Below, in pieces: positions 16,394-24,558 of a stretch of 64,000 nt of DNA. The notes beneath the pieces were generated by a model. That model did no database searches and had not been told where the DNA came from. It saw only the letters and a list, made by a program, of their open reading frames with translations. The stretch lies in NCBI GenBank assembly GCA_036504215.1, contig DASXVO010000028.1, forward strand, positions 1 through 64,000. The letters are read 5' to 3'. The DNA comes from Vicinamibacterales bacterium. Lineage in GTDB: Bacteria > Acidobacteriota > Vicinamibacteria > Vicinamibacterales > Fen-181. Position numbers and translations under genes: made by a program. Positions within the stretch are counted from its first letter, which is position 1, and every line of letters begins with the position of its first letter.

Positions 16394-18106
16394 ATGCTCC
16401 GATTCCTCGACATCCGCAACCTGGCCGTCATCGAGGCGGTCGAGATCGAGTTCGGCGAGGGACTCAACGTCCTCACCGGCGAAACCGGCGCTGGCAAGTC
16501 CATCCTCATCGAGGCGGTCGGCCTGCTCCTCGGCGAGCGCGCCTCGCCCGATCTGGTCAGAACCGGAGAAGACTGCGCCACAGTCCAGGCGGTCTTCGAC
16601 GGCGAGGATGGCGATGACCTGATCATCAGACGCGAGGTGACCACCCAAGGCCGGAGCCGCGCGTTCGTCAACGGAAGCCTGGTCACCGCCGCCGCCCTGC
16701 GCGAACTGGGCGCTCGCCTGGTGGACCTCCACGGTCAGCACGAGCACCAGGCGCTCCTCGATCCGGAGTGCCACCTCGATCTGCTCGACCGGTTCGGCGC
16801 CGTCGAGTCCCAACGGCGCGAGACCGAGGAGGCGTTCGCCCGGCTCCAGGCCGCACGCTCCACGCTCAACGAAGCCAGGCAACAGGAACGGCAGCGGGCG
16901 TCCCGTCTCGAGCTGATCGACTTCCAGCTCAACGAGCTCGAGCGCATTCAGCCGAAGCCGGGCGAGGACGACGAATTGTCCGCGCTTCGAATGCTGCTGT
17001 CCAGCGCCGAGCGCGTTCGACGCCTGGCCGACGAGAGCTACGCCATCCTCTACGATCGCGACGACGCGGTCCTGGCGGGGCTCGGCCAGGTGTGGCGCCG
17101 GGTGGGTGAGTTGGCGTCGCTCGATGCCCGGTTCGCTCCGTATGTCGAGAGCCGCGACAGCATCAAGTCACAGTTGGACGATCTGGCGACGTTCCTGCGC
17201 GGGTACGCGGCCAGCATCGATACCTCGCCGGCAAGACTGCAGGAGGTCGAGGACCGCCTGGCCACCCTCGAGCGGTTGAAGCGAAAGCACGGCCCGACGC
17301 TGTCGGACGCGATCGCGACACAGACGGCCCTGCGGACCGAACGCGCGTTGCTCGAGTCGATCGCGGAACGGATGCCTGAAATTGAGAAGGAAGTGGCAGA
17401 CGCAACCAGCCAATTCAGCGCGACCGCATCGCGCCTTTCCAGCCTCAGGCGGCCGGCCGCGGCGACGTTTGCTCACGATCTGGAGCGACAACTGGCGGAC
17501 CTCGCCATGGAACACACCCGATTCGAGGTGCGGTTCAACCCCCAGCCGCTGGCACAGGATCGATGGGTGAGCCGGGGCATCGACTCCGCCGAGTTCTACG
17601 TCTCACCTAATCCTGGCGAAGACCTCCGTCCCCTCACTCGCATCGTCTCGGGTGGGGAGATGTCGCGTATTATGCTGGGAATAAAGACGTTAGCGTCATT
17701 GGACCAACCGGGGAAGTCGTTGGTGTTCGATGAGGTGGACGCAGGGATCGGGGGAAGGGTCGCGGATGCGGTCGGGAGCAAGCTTCAGGCGCTCGGACAG
17801 GCCTTCCAGGTTCTGTGCATCACCCACTTGCCGCAGATTGCCGCCTATGGCACGCGCCACTTTCGGATCCAGAAAGAGGTCCGCGGCGGACGCACGACGA
17901 CTCGGGTCGAGTCACTCGACGCGGCCGGCCGTGAGGACGAACTGGCTCGGATGATCGGCGGGGTAGCGATCTCCTCTGCGGCACGCCAAAGCGCACGGGA
18001 GTTGCTTCGGACTCGGCAGGTCGGCACCAGAGAGGCGAAAGGCGAAAGCGCAGACCATGCGAAAGGCGAAAGCGAAACCTCACAGGCGAAGGGACGGAGG
18101 CGGTAG
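16394..18106 (+). CDS. recN: DNA repair protein RecN
   Basis: 570 residues. This is an SMC-like ATPase with Walker A GETGAGKS at residues 29-36. LVDLHGQHEHQALLDP and a coiled-coil middle follow. The C-terminal ATPase half has IVSGGEMSRIMLGIKTL (signature) and VFDEVDAGIGGRVA (Walker B). RecN acts at double-strand breaks. The last 30 or so residues are an added low-complexity tail with the repeat AKGES, produced by a 16-bp direct repeat in the DNA. miaB starts five bases later. Confidence 0.96.
   Translation: MLRFLDIRNLAVIEAVEIEFGEGLNVLTGETGAGKSILIEAVGLLLGERASPDLVRTGEDCATVQAVFDGEDGDDLIIRREVTTQGRSRAFVNGSLVTAAALRELGARLVDLHGQHEHQALLDPECHLDLLDRFGAVESQRRETEEAFARLQAARSTLNEARQQERQRASRLELIDFQLNELERIQPKPGEDDELSALRMLLSSAERVRRLADESYAILYDRDDAVLAGLGQVWRRVGELASLDARFAPYVESRDSIKSQLDDLATFLRGYAASIDTSPARLQEVEDRLATLERLKRKHGPTLSDAIATQTALRTERALLESIAERMPEIEKEVADATSQFSATASRLSSLRRPAAATFAHDLERQLADLAMEHTRFEVRFNPQPLAQDRWVSRGIDSAEFYVSPNPGEDLRPLTRIVSGGEMSRIMLGIKTLASLDQPGKSLVFDEVDAGIGGRVADAVGSKLQALGQAFQVLCITHLPQIAAYGTRHFRIQKEVRGGRTTTRVESLDAAGREDELARMIGGVAISSAARQSARELLRTRQVGTREAKGESADHAKGESETSQAKGRRR
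18035..18074 (+). repeat. Two 16-bp direct repeats in the recN 3' end
   Basis: GCGAAAGGCGAAAGCG occurs at 18035-18050 and 18059-18074, 24 bases apart, so both are read in the same frame as AKGES. A partial third copy follows near 18085. Confidence 0.8.
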
Positions 18107-18111
18107 GCAGG

Positions 18112-19455
18112 ATGGCACGCAAGTACCTGATTGAAACGTTTGGCTGCCAGATGAACTTCCACGACTCGGAGCGGATGGCAGGGCTGCTCGAGCAGGCGGG
18201 CTATGAGTCAACCGGCGACGCGCTGGATGCCGATGTCGTCGTGCTGAACACCTGCAGCGTCCGGGAACATGCCGCCGAGAAAATCTTCTCGCGACTCGGC
18301 GAGCTCCGCGTCCAGGGCGAGGAGACGGGCCATCGTCCGCTCATTGCCGTGGCGGGCTGCGTCGCCCAGCAGGAGGGCGAGAGACTGCTGAAGCGCGCAC
18401 CCTACGTGGACGTGATTGTCGGCACCCAGGCGGCCCGACAGTTGCCCGTCCTGGTGGATCGGGCCTCCGTCACGGGCCGGACGGCGATCGACCTCAACCC
18501 CTATGAAGACGTCAGCTTCCCTCTGGGCATCGTCAGGCGATCGGACGCCGTGCGTGCGTGGGTGACCATTCTCGAGGGCTGCAACGACCACTGCAGCTTT
18601 TGCGTGGTGCCGTACACTCGAGGCCAGGAACGGATGCGCCCGAAGGCTGATATCCTGGCCGACATCCGGGAGGCTGTCGAGTCAGGCCACCGGGAGGTTC
18701 AACTCCTCGGGCAGATCGTGAATCACTACCAGGCACCGGACGATCCGACCTGTGACTTCCCGGCACTTCTCGAGGCCGTCAACGACGTGGCCGGCGTCGA
18801 ACGCATCCGGTTCGCCAGCCCGCATCCGCGCCACGTCTCGCCCCGACTCATCGACGCCATCAGGGACCTGCCGAAGGTCTGCAAGCACCTGCATCTCCCC
18901 GTGCAGTCGGGCTCGACACGAATGCTCGAAGCGATGCGTCGGCGCCACACCCGCGACCAGTACCTCGAACTCGTCGCTAGGGTCCGGCAAGCAATCCCTC
19001 GGATCGCCTTGTCCACGGACGTGATCGTCGGATTCCCCGGGGAAACCGATCGTGATTTCGACGACACCCTGATGCTGGCCGAGGAAGTCAGGTTCCACTC
19101 GATGTTCGCCTTCAAATACTCCGAACGGCCGAACACGCTCGCCGCCAAGCGCATGAAAGACGATGTGTCGGAGGCGGAGAAGGGGAGGCGATTGACCGCC
19201 ATCCTGGATCTCCAGCGGCGGATACAGTCAACGCTGCACGAAGCGATGGTCGGCACGACGTGCGACGTGCTGGTTGACTCGAGGAGCCGGCGACGCAGTC
19301 ATGAGTTGGCGGGTCGCACCAGCGGCAATACGGTCGTCAATTTTCCGGGCCAGGCCGACTGGGTGGGGCGGACCCTTCCGGTGACGATCCTCAGAGCGGG
19401 GCCCAACAGTCTCTGGGGTGAAGTGACGATATCCCCTGACGGGCAGTTCGCATGA
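18112..19455 (+). CDS. miaB: tRNA-2-methylthio-N6-dimethylallyladenosine synthase MiaB
   Basis: 447 residues. The N-terminal UPF0004 domain has cysteines in TFGCQMN, LNTCSVRE and VAGCVAQQ that bind one [4Fe-4S] cluster. The radical-SAM motif is EGCNDHCSFC (CxxxCxxC), and a C-terminal TRAM domain follows. The enzyme adds the methylthio group to i6A37 in tRNA. The usual LLGQNVN is LLGQIVN here, a small variation. Confidence 0.96.
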   Translation: MARKYLIETFGCQMNFHDSERMAGLLEQAGYESTGDALDADVVVLNTCSVREHAAEKIFSRLGELRVQGEETGHRPLIAVAGCVAQQEGERLLKRAPYVDVIVGTQAARQLPVLVDRASVTGRTAIDLNPYEDVSFPLGIVRRSDAVRAWVTILEGCNDHCSFCVVPYTRGQERMRPKADILADIREAVESGHREVQLLGQIVNHYQAPDDPTCDFPALLEAVNDVAGVERIRFASPHPRHVSPRLIDAIRDLPKVCKHLHLPVQSGSTRMLEAMRRRHTRDQYLELVARVRQAIPRIALSTDVIVGFPGETDRDFDDTLMLAEEVRFHSMFAFKYSERPNTLAAKRMKDDVSEAEKGRRLTAILDLQRRIQSTLHEAMVGTTCDVLVDSRSRRRSHELAGRTSGNTVVNFPGQADWVGRTLPVTILRAGPNSLWGEVTISPDGQFA

Positions 19456-19456
19456 C

Positions 19457-19475
19457 ACGCTGCTCGAAGCAGCGT
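19457..19475 (+). terminator. Small hairpin after miaB
   Basis: ACGCTGC / GCAGCGT form a perfect 7-bp stem with a TCGAA loop immediately after the miaB stop. No T-tract follows, so it is a possible terminator or an RNA 3'-end stabiliser. Confidence 0.35.
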
Positions 19476-19503
19476 TGACAGCGCCGCGACTGGCGCCTAC
19501 GTT
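19475..19503 (+). promoter_or_regulatory. Sigma-70 promoter candidate for the BFN-domain gene
   Basis: TTGACA (19475-19480) and TACGTT (19498-19503) are 17 bases apart, placing transcription start about 38 bases before the ATG at 19548. Confidence 0.6.
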
Positions 19504-19547
19504 GTACGCGCCTGAGACGCGACGCCGGCTGGGCCTTTGGAGACTCC

Positions 19548-20033
19548 ATGCAGATCGAGATGACCATCAAGGGGCTCATGGTTGACCCCATCACGAACAT
19601 GCCGATCATCATCCTCCGGGACGGAGACGGGCAGCGGGTTCTGCCGATTTGGGTCGGCATCTTCGAGGCGAATGCGATCGCGCTTCAGATGGAGAACGTG
19701 GCAACGCCGAGGCCGATGACCCACGATCTGCTTCGAAACATCATCCAGGATCTGAACGGGAACGTCACGAAGATCGTGGTGTCCGACCTGCGCGACAATA
19801 CGTTTTACGCGCTGATCTACGTTCAGAACGGCAGCGACACGGTCGCCATCGACGCCCGCCCGAGCGACGCGATTGCCCTGGCGCTTCGAACGCAGGCTCC
19901 TATCTTCGTCGAGGAAACCGTGATCGACAATGCGAAGGGCATCGACTTCAGCACGGACAAGGGCGACACCGAGCGCCTGCAAAAGTGGCTCGAGAGCCTG
20001 GACCCCGAGGAACTGGGCAAGTACAAGATGTAG
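19548..20033 (+). CDS. Bifunctional nuclease (BFN, DUF151) domain protein
   Basis: 161 residues, the usual length. The BFN domain covers most of the protein: PIIILRDGDGQRVLPIWVG, EANAIALQMENV, RPMTHDL and the signature RPSDAIALALR. Plant and bacterial members have been reported to have nuclease activity, but the physiological role in bacteria is unsettled. It has its own candidate promoter and precedes parAB. Confidence 0.9.
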   Translation: MQIEMTIKGLMVDPITNMPIIILRDGDGQRVLPIWVGIFEANAIALQMENVATPRPMTHDLLRNIIQDLNGNVTKIVVSDLRDNTFYALIYVQNGSDTVAIDARPSDAIALALRTQAPIFVEETVIDNAKGIDFSTDKGDTERLQKWLESLDPEELGKYKM

Positions 20034-20110
20034 AAGGTCTTCGGCCCCGAGTTGTCCGCCCGGCGCGGCCGGTGGCGTGGGTGTGCGCCGCCGCACCTTA
20101 CGTATTGCAA

Positions 20111-20139
20111 TTGACAGTTCAGCTCCCCGTTCCTAGAAT
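20111..20139 (+). promoter_or_regulatory. Strong sigma-70 promoter for parA-parB
   Basis: A perfect TTGACA (20111-20116) is 17 bases from TAGAAT (20134-20139), in an AT-richer stretch. Transcription would start about 46 bases before the parA ATG. Confidence 0.75.
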
Positions 20140-20192
20140 AGCGAAGCCCACCGGGTCCTCGACTGCGCACACCCGTCTACTGAACGCCACCC

Positions 20193-20948
20193 ATGATCCT
20201 TGCGATTGCAAACCAGAAGGGCGGGGTCGGAAAGACCACGACCGCAATCAATCTCAGCGCGGCGCTGTCGCTGCGCGGCTACAAGACGCTTCTCGTCGAC
20301 CTCGATCCGCAGGCCAACAGCACGATGTCCTACCTCGACATCAGGGGCGTCTCGCGGAGCCTGTATGACGCGCTCGTCGAGGACAACTGTGCCATCGCCG
20401 ACATCATCCTCCCGTCTCCCGTCGAGAAACTATCAATCCTTCCGTCGCGCATCGGACTGGCCAAGTTGGAGGCGAAGCTGGTGGGGGAGATGGATGCGCA
20501 TTTCCGGTTGAAGGACAGGCTCGAGCCTGTGACCAAGACACAGGACATCATTGTCATCGACTGTCCGCCGGCACTCGGCCTCCTGACCGTCAACGCGCTC
20601 GTTGCCGCGACGCATTTAGTGATCCCCATTCAGTCATCGTATTTTGCCCTGGAGGGTACTGACGATCTGCTCGAGACGGTGGAAAAGGTGCGCAGTCGTG
20701 CGAATCCGGCGCTCGAAATCATGGGGGTTCTGATCACGATGCACGACAAGCGGACGTCCCTGGCGCGCGACATCCGGGCGCAGATCCAGAAGGTCTTCGG
20801 CGCCAAGGTATTCAATACCGTGATTACCAAGAGCGTTCGGCTCGAAGAGAGTCCGGCGTACAAGGAATCCATCTTCACCTTCGCGCCTGACTCCAGCGGC
20901 GCGACCGAGTATTACACGCTGTCCGAGGAGGTAATGGATCGTGTCTAG
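20193..20948 (+). CDS. parA: ParA/Soj-family chromosome partitioning ATPase
   Basis: 251 residues. The deviant Walker A is KGGVGKTTTAIN near residue 10, Walker A' is LLVDLDPQANST and Walker B is IIVIDCPPALG. ParA moves ParB-origin complexes along the nucleoid. It overlaps parB by eight bases. Confidence 0.95.
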   Translation: MILAIANQKGGVGKTTTAINLSAALSLRGYKTLLVDLDPQANSTMSYLDIRGVSRSLYDALVEDNCAIADIILPSPVEKLSILPSRIGLAKLEAKLVGEMDAHFRLKDRLEPVTKTQDIIVIDCPPALGLLTVNALVAATHLVIPIQSSYFALEGTDDLLETVEKVRSRANPALEIMGVLITMHDKRTSLARDIRAQIQKVFGAKVFNTVITKSVRLEESPAYKESIFTFAPDSSGATEYYTLSEEVMDRV

Positions 20949-21768
20949 GCGAGGGCTCCCTGAAACGGTACGCATGCGTCACGATGAGCACTACGTCGAG
21001 ACGCTGACCGCGTCTGCCGGATCTCCCATTGGACGGGTCGTCGCCATCGAGCAGATCGATCCCAACCCCTCGCAGCCCAGGCAGATGATGGGCGATCTCT
21101 CCGAGCTCATCGCCTCGATTTCCGAGAAGGGGATCCTCGAACCGTTACTGGTCAGGCAGAGAGGGGATCGCTATCAAATCGTGGCGGGTGAGCGTCGATA
21201 CCAGGCCGCGGTCCAGGCTGGCCTCAACGAGCTCCCGGTCGTCCTGCGCGACGCCGATGACACCGAGGTGATCGAGTTGGCCCTGGTCGAGAACCTCCAG
21301 AGGAAGGACCTGACGGCGTTCGAGGAGGCGGACGCGCTTCAGGGACTCGTGCAGGGCTGCGCCTACACGCACGAAGACCTTGCCAGGCGCCTGAGCCGTT
21401 CGCGAACCTCGATTACCGAGTCGCTCTCACTCACGAAGATGCCAGAGGATGTGCGAAACCTTTGTCGGCTGGCCGACATTTCGTCTAAGTCTTTGCTTCT
21501 AGAGATAGTTAGGCAATCAGACCATCAGAAAATGATGGCGTTGGTCGAGCGAATCGCCTCGAGGCAATCCACCCGCGAGGACGTGCGGAGGGAGACGGCC
21601 AAGCCGAAGGCTGCGCGTCCAGGCAGACCCGCCCCGTTCACATTCAACTACAAGCCACCAACGAAGGCCTTTTCGCTACAACTCAGGTTCCGCAAGGGTT
21701 CGGTTGAGCGGCAGGAGATTATTGAGACCCTCGAGAACATCCTGCTCGAGCTGCGCCAGGCGGAGTAG
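20941..21768 (+). CDS. parB: ParB/Spo0J-family partition protein
   Basis: 275 residues from the GTG at 20941. The ParB/Srx CTP-binding domain has GERRYQAAV (family: GERRYRA) and LALVENLQRKDLTAFEEA. A helix-turn-helix follows (YTHEDLARRLSRSRTSITESL), then a short C-terminal dimerisation end. I did not find a full parS site nearby. The codons at about 21475-21530 are AT-rich compared with the rest of the gene. A 22-bp tandem repeat spans the stop codon. Confidence 0.94.
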   Translation: MSRRGLPETVRMRHDEHYVETLTASAGSPIGRVVAIEQIDPNPSQPRQMMGDLSELIASISEKGILEPLLVRQRGDRYQIVAGERRYQAAVQAGLNELPVVLRDADDTEVIELALVENLQRKDLTAFEEADALQGLVQGCAYTHEDLARRLSRSRTSITESLSLTKMPEDVRNLCRLADISSKSLLLEIVRQSDHQKMMALVERIASRQSTREDVRRETAKPKAARPGRPAPFTFNYKPPTKAFSLQLRFRKGSVERQEIIETLENILLELRQAE

Positions 21769-21791
21769 CGAGCTGCGCCAGACGGAGCAGC
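21748..21791 (+). repeat. 22-bp tandem duplication across the parB stop codon
   Basis: Copy 1 (21748-21769) contains the parB stop TAG. Copy 2 (21770-21791) follows with no gap and differs at two bases, one of which turns the TAG into CAG. It seems to be a recent local duplication. Confidence 0.85.
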
Positions 21792-21835
21792 GGATGGAGT
21801 CCATCGGCCCCAGACCGAAGCGTCTCGTGGCCTCC

Positions 21836-21890
21836 TTGGTATCGCAAGTTAACATAACATACATTATCAGACACGATTTAAAACACGCCC
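21836..21890 (+). promoter_or_regulatory. AT-rich island upstream of the lptF-lptG fusion
   Basis: About 55 bases (GTTAACATAACATACATTAT and an adjoining TTTAAAA) are very AT-rich in a GC-rich spacer of 262 bases between parB and the permease gene. TTGGTA (21836-21841) is 17 bases from ATACAT (21859-21864). This is probably the promoter region for the permease, but the exact elements are uncertain. Confidence 0.4.
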
Positions 21891-22030
21891 AGATTGCCCC
21901 TGTGCATATCTTGCGGATCCTTCACCCTCACCGTCCGCCCCAATCCTCACCTGATTCCAGCCCCGCCCGCCGCCATCCATAACGCGCCGGCGCCCGTGCC
22001 CGGCGACTGTGTTATCGTGTTCCCGCGCTC

Positions 22031-24391
22031 ATGTTCCGGATCATCGACCGCTACGTCGTCCGCGAAATCCTGCCGCCCACGCTCCTGGCGCTCCTCGTCT
22101 TCACCTTCATGCTGATGATGGGGCCCATCGACCGCGTCGCCCAGGCCCTCCTCGCCAAGGGCGTCGCCGTCCCCGTCATCGGCCGCATGCTCCTGCTGCT
22201 GGTCCCGCAGGCCCTCGCCGTCACCATCCCGATGGCGTTCCTCCTGGGACTCCTCGTCGCATTCGGCCGTCTGTCCGGCGACAGCGAATGGACCGCCATG
22301 CAGGCGTGCGGCGTGAACCTCGCAAAGCTGCTCCAGCCCGTCCTGGCACTCGGGCTGGTCTGCTGGGCGGCCACGCAGTGGGTCCTCGTCGTGGCGGTTC
22401 CCTGGTGCAACCAATCGTTCCGCGAGCTGGAATACGGAGTCGTCGCCGCCCGCGTGGAAAGCGAAATCAAGCCGCGTGTCTTCTTCGAGGACTTCCCCGG
22501 CCTGGTCCTGTACGCCCGCGACGTCGCACAGGGGGTCCCTGGTTGGATCGATGTGTTCGTTGCCGAAACCGGTCAGCCTGGGCCGCCCGTCGTCTCGGTC
22601 GCCCGCCATGGCCGGATGCTCATCGACCGCGAGCATCGGAAGATCGAAATGGTGCTGGAGGATGGCATCAGTCACAAGCTCGGCACCGATGCGACCGGCC
22701 AGGACCGTTACGACGCCAACAGCTTCCAGAGCCTCATCCGGGACCTGGACCCCAAGCAGGTGTTCCCTCAGGACCGCCCGCAGAAGGGCGAGGCCGAGAT
22801 GACCGTCGCGGAACTGCGCAAGATGGCGGCAGAACTTCGTCGCGAGGGACGCCCGGCCGATCGGCCCGAGATCTACATCCACCAGAAATTCTCGATTCCA
22901 GTTGCCTGCCTGGTGTTCGCCTTCATGGGCCTCGGTCTCGGCGTGAGCACGAGCCGCGGTGGCAAGCTGGCGGCGTTCGCCCTCGGAACGGGAGTGATCT
23001 TCGCCTACTACGTGGTGATGTATGCGGGGCGTGCAATGTCCATCGGCGGATTGATGCCGGGCTGGCTTGCCGCATGGCTGCCCAACATCGTGCTCGGCCC
23101 CCTGGCCCTTCTCATCGTCGTCGGGCGCACCCGCTCCTCCGGGCGAGGCCTGCGGTTCTCCCTCCCGTCTGCCGCGCGCCCCAACGACGAGAACGACCGC
23201 CCGGCGGTTGCTCACTCCCCTGCGGGCCAGGCGGCGGCGCGGGTCATCCTCGTCGTGAAGGTGCCTCAGCTGGGCCTGCCGCGCCCCGGCATTCTCGATC
23301 GCTACCTCTCGAAGATGTATCTCCGCGTCCAGGCGCTGACGTTCGTCAGCCTGCTCGGGATCTTCTACATCTCGACGTTCATCGACCTGTCCGACAAGCT
23401 GTTCAAGGGCAAGACCACGGCGGACGTGATGCTGCGGTACTTCTATTTCCAGACGCCGCAGTTCATCTACTACGTCCTGCCCATTTCGGTCCTTCTCGCC
23501 AGTCTGGTCACCATTGGCGCGATCACCAGGAGCAGCGAGCTGGTGGTCATGAAGGCCTGCGGGATCAGTCTCTATCGCATCGCGGTGCCGCTCCTGGCGT
23601 TTGGCGCGGCCGCGAGCGTGCTGCTGTTTGCGCTCGAGGAGCATCTGCTCGCCCACTCGAATCGCCAGGCGCAGGAACTCGAGCACCTGATTCGCATCGG
23701 CACCGTGCGAAGTTCGGGGATGCTGAACCGTCGATGGGTCGTCGGGCGCAACGGCGAGATCTACCACTACCTGTTCTTCGACGCGCGCCGGGCCGAGCTC
23801 CGCGAGTTGTCCAAGTTCGAATTCGACCGAAAGACCTGGCGGCTGTCTCGCGTCACCTACGTCAGCGCAGCCCGATTCGTGCCCTCGTCTGCGGTGGCGG
23901 ACGGGAGCGTCGGGACCTGGATCGCCGACCGCGGTTCAGTCCGGGAGCTCGATGCCCGCGGCGACCCCCGGACGTTCTCAGCTTTCACGCACCGCTCGCT
24001 GACGATGGAGCCGCCCGACTACTTCGGGACCGAGCAGCCGGAGGCGGACAGGATGACCTACGGTGAGCTGAGGCAGTACATCGAGGAGATGCGGTCGGCC
24101 GGCCTCAATGTCGTTCAACCGCTCGTCGGCCTCCACCGGAAACTGTCCTTTCCCTTCGTCACCATCATCATGACGCTGCTGGCGGTCCCCTTTGCCGTGA
24201 CGACTGGCCGGCGCGGCGCCCTCTACGGCGTGGGCGTCGGCATCGTGCTGGCTCTCGTGTATTGGACCGCCAACAACATGTTCGGCGTCGTCGGAGTCGC
24301 GGGGATGATCTCGCCCGCCCTGGCCGCGTGGGCTCCAAATCTGCTGTTCGGCGCGAGCGCCGCCTACCTGCTGCTGACTGTCAGAACATAG
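22031..24391 (+). CDS. lptFG: LptF-LptG fused LPS export permease
   Basis: 786 residues, about twice the length of one LptF or LptG. The first half (1 to about 375) is a YjgP/YjgQ permease: an N-terminal helix after MFRIIDRYVVREILPPTLLA, further helices, a periplasmic jellyroll, then C-terminal helices (VACLVFAFMGLGLGVSTSRG). After a linker, the second half restarts with ILDRYLSKMYLRVQALTFVS and repeats the layout to the end. LptF and LptG normally form a heterodimer that extracts LPS with LptB. Here both are in one chain. I see no frameshift that would explain the fusion. Confidence 0.93.
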   Translation: MFRIIDRYVVREILPPTLLALLVFTFMLMMGPIDRVAQALLAKGVAVPVIGRMLLLLVPQALAVTIPMAFLLGLLVAFGRLSGDSEWTAMQACGVNLAKLLQPVLALGLVCWAATQWVLVVAVPWCNQSFRELEYGVVAARVESEIKPRVFFEDFPGLVLYARDVAQGVPGWIDVFVAETGQPGPPVVSVARHGRMLIDREHRKIEMVLEDGISHKLGTDATGQDRYDANSFQSLIRDLDPKQVFPQDRPQKGEAEMTVAELRKMAAELRREGRPADRPEIYIHQKFSIPVACLVFAFMGLGLGVSTSRGGKLAAFALGTGVIFAYYVVMYAGRAMSIGGLMPGWLAAWLPNIVLGPLALLIVVGRTRSSGRGLRFSLPSAARPNDENDRPAVAHSPAGQAAARVILVVKVPQLGLPRPGILDRYLSKMYLRVQALTFVSLLGIFYISTFIDLSDKLFKGKTTADVMLRYFYFQTPQFIYYVLPISVLLASLVTIGAITRSSELVVMKACGISLYRIAVPLLAFGAAASVLLFALEEHLLAHSNRQAQELEHLIRIGTVRSSGMLNRRWVVGRNGEIYHYLFFDARRAELRELSKFEFDRKTWRLSRVTYVSAARFVPSSAVADGSVGTWIADRGSVRELDARGDPRTFSAFTHRSLTMEPPDYFGTEQPEADRMTYGELRQYIEEMRSAGLNVVQPLVGLHRKLSFPFVTIIMTLLAVPFAVTTGRRGALYGVGVGIVLALVYWTANNMFGVVGVAGMISPALAAWAPNLLFGASAAYLLLTVRT

Positions 24392-24446
24392 CCTGCCGTG
24401 GTGGCGTCCCCGAGGGGCCTGCGGAGGTGCGGGCGTCGCCGGTTAA

Positions 24447-24486
24447 TACGAAGCGCTTCGTAGAAAGCAGTACGAACTGTTTCGTA
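24447..24486. promoter_or_regulatory. Twin TACGAA-N4-TTCGTA palindromes
   Basis: Two perfect 6-4-6 inverted repeats lie at 24447-24462 (spacer GCGC) and 24471-24486 (spacer CTGT), with centres 24 bases apart. They lie between the convergent permease and PHP genes, 56 and 73 bases from their stops. They look like paired repressor operators, but no promoter or start codon is next to them. Alternatives are a pair of hairpins ending both transcripts, or the remains of a lost regulated gene. Confidence 0.55.
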
Positions 24487-24558
24487 TGTCTTTCCCTGAA
24501 GGTTTCTGCGAGTGTGCCGCGACGATTCCGACCCTGAATTTTGCGCGGGAGCGCCCGG

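Noticed and set aside
21947-23767. 606-codon antisense frame across lptFG
   Set aside because: Same GC effect; no ribosome site, and the product is Arg/His/Asp-rich noise.
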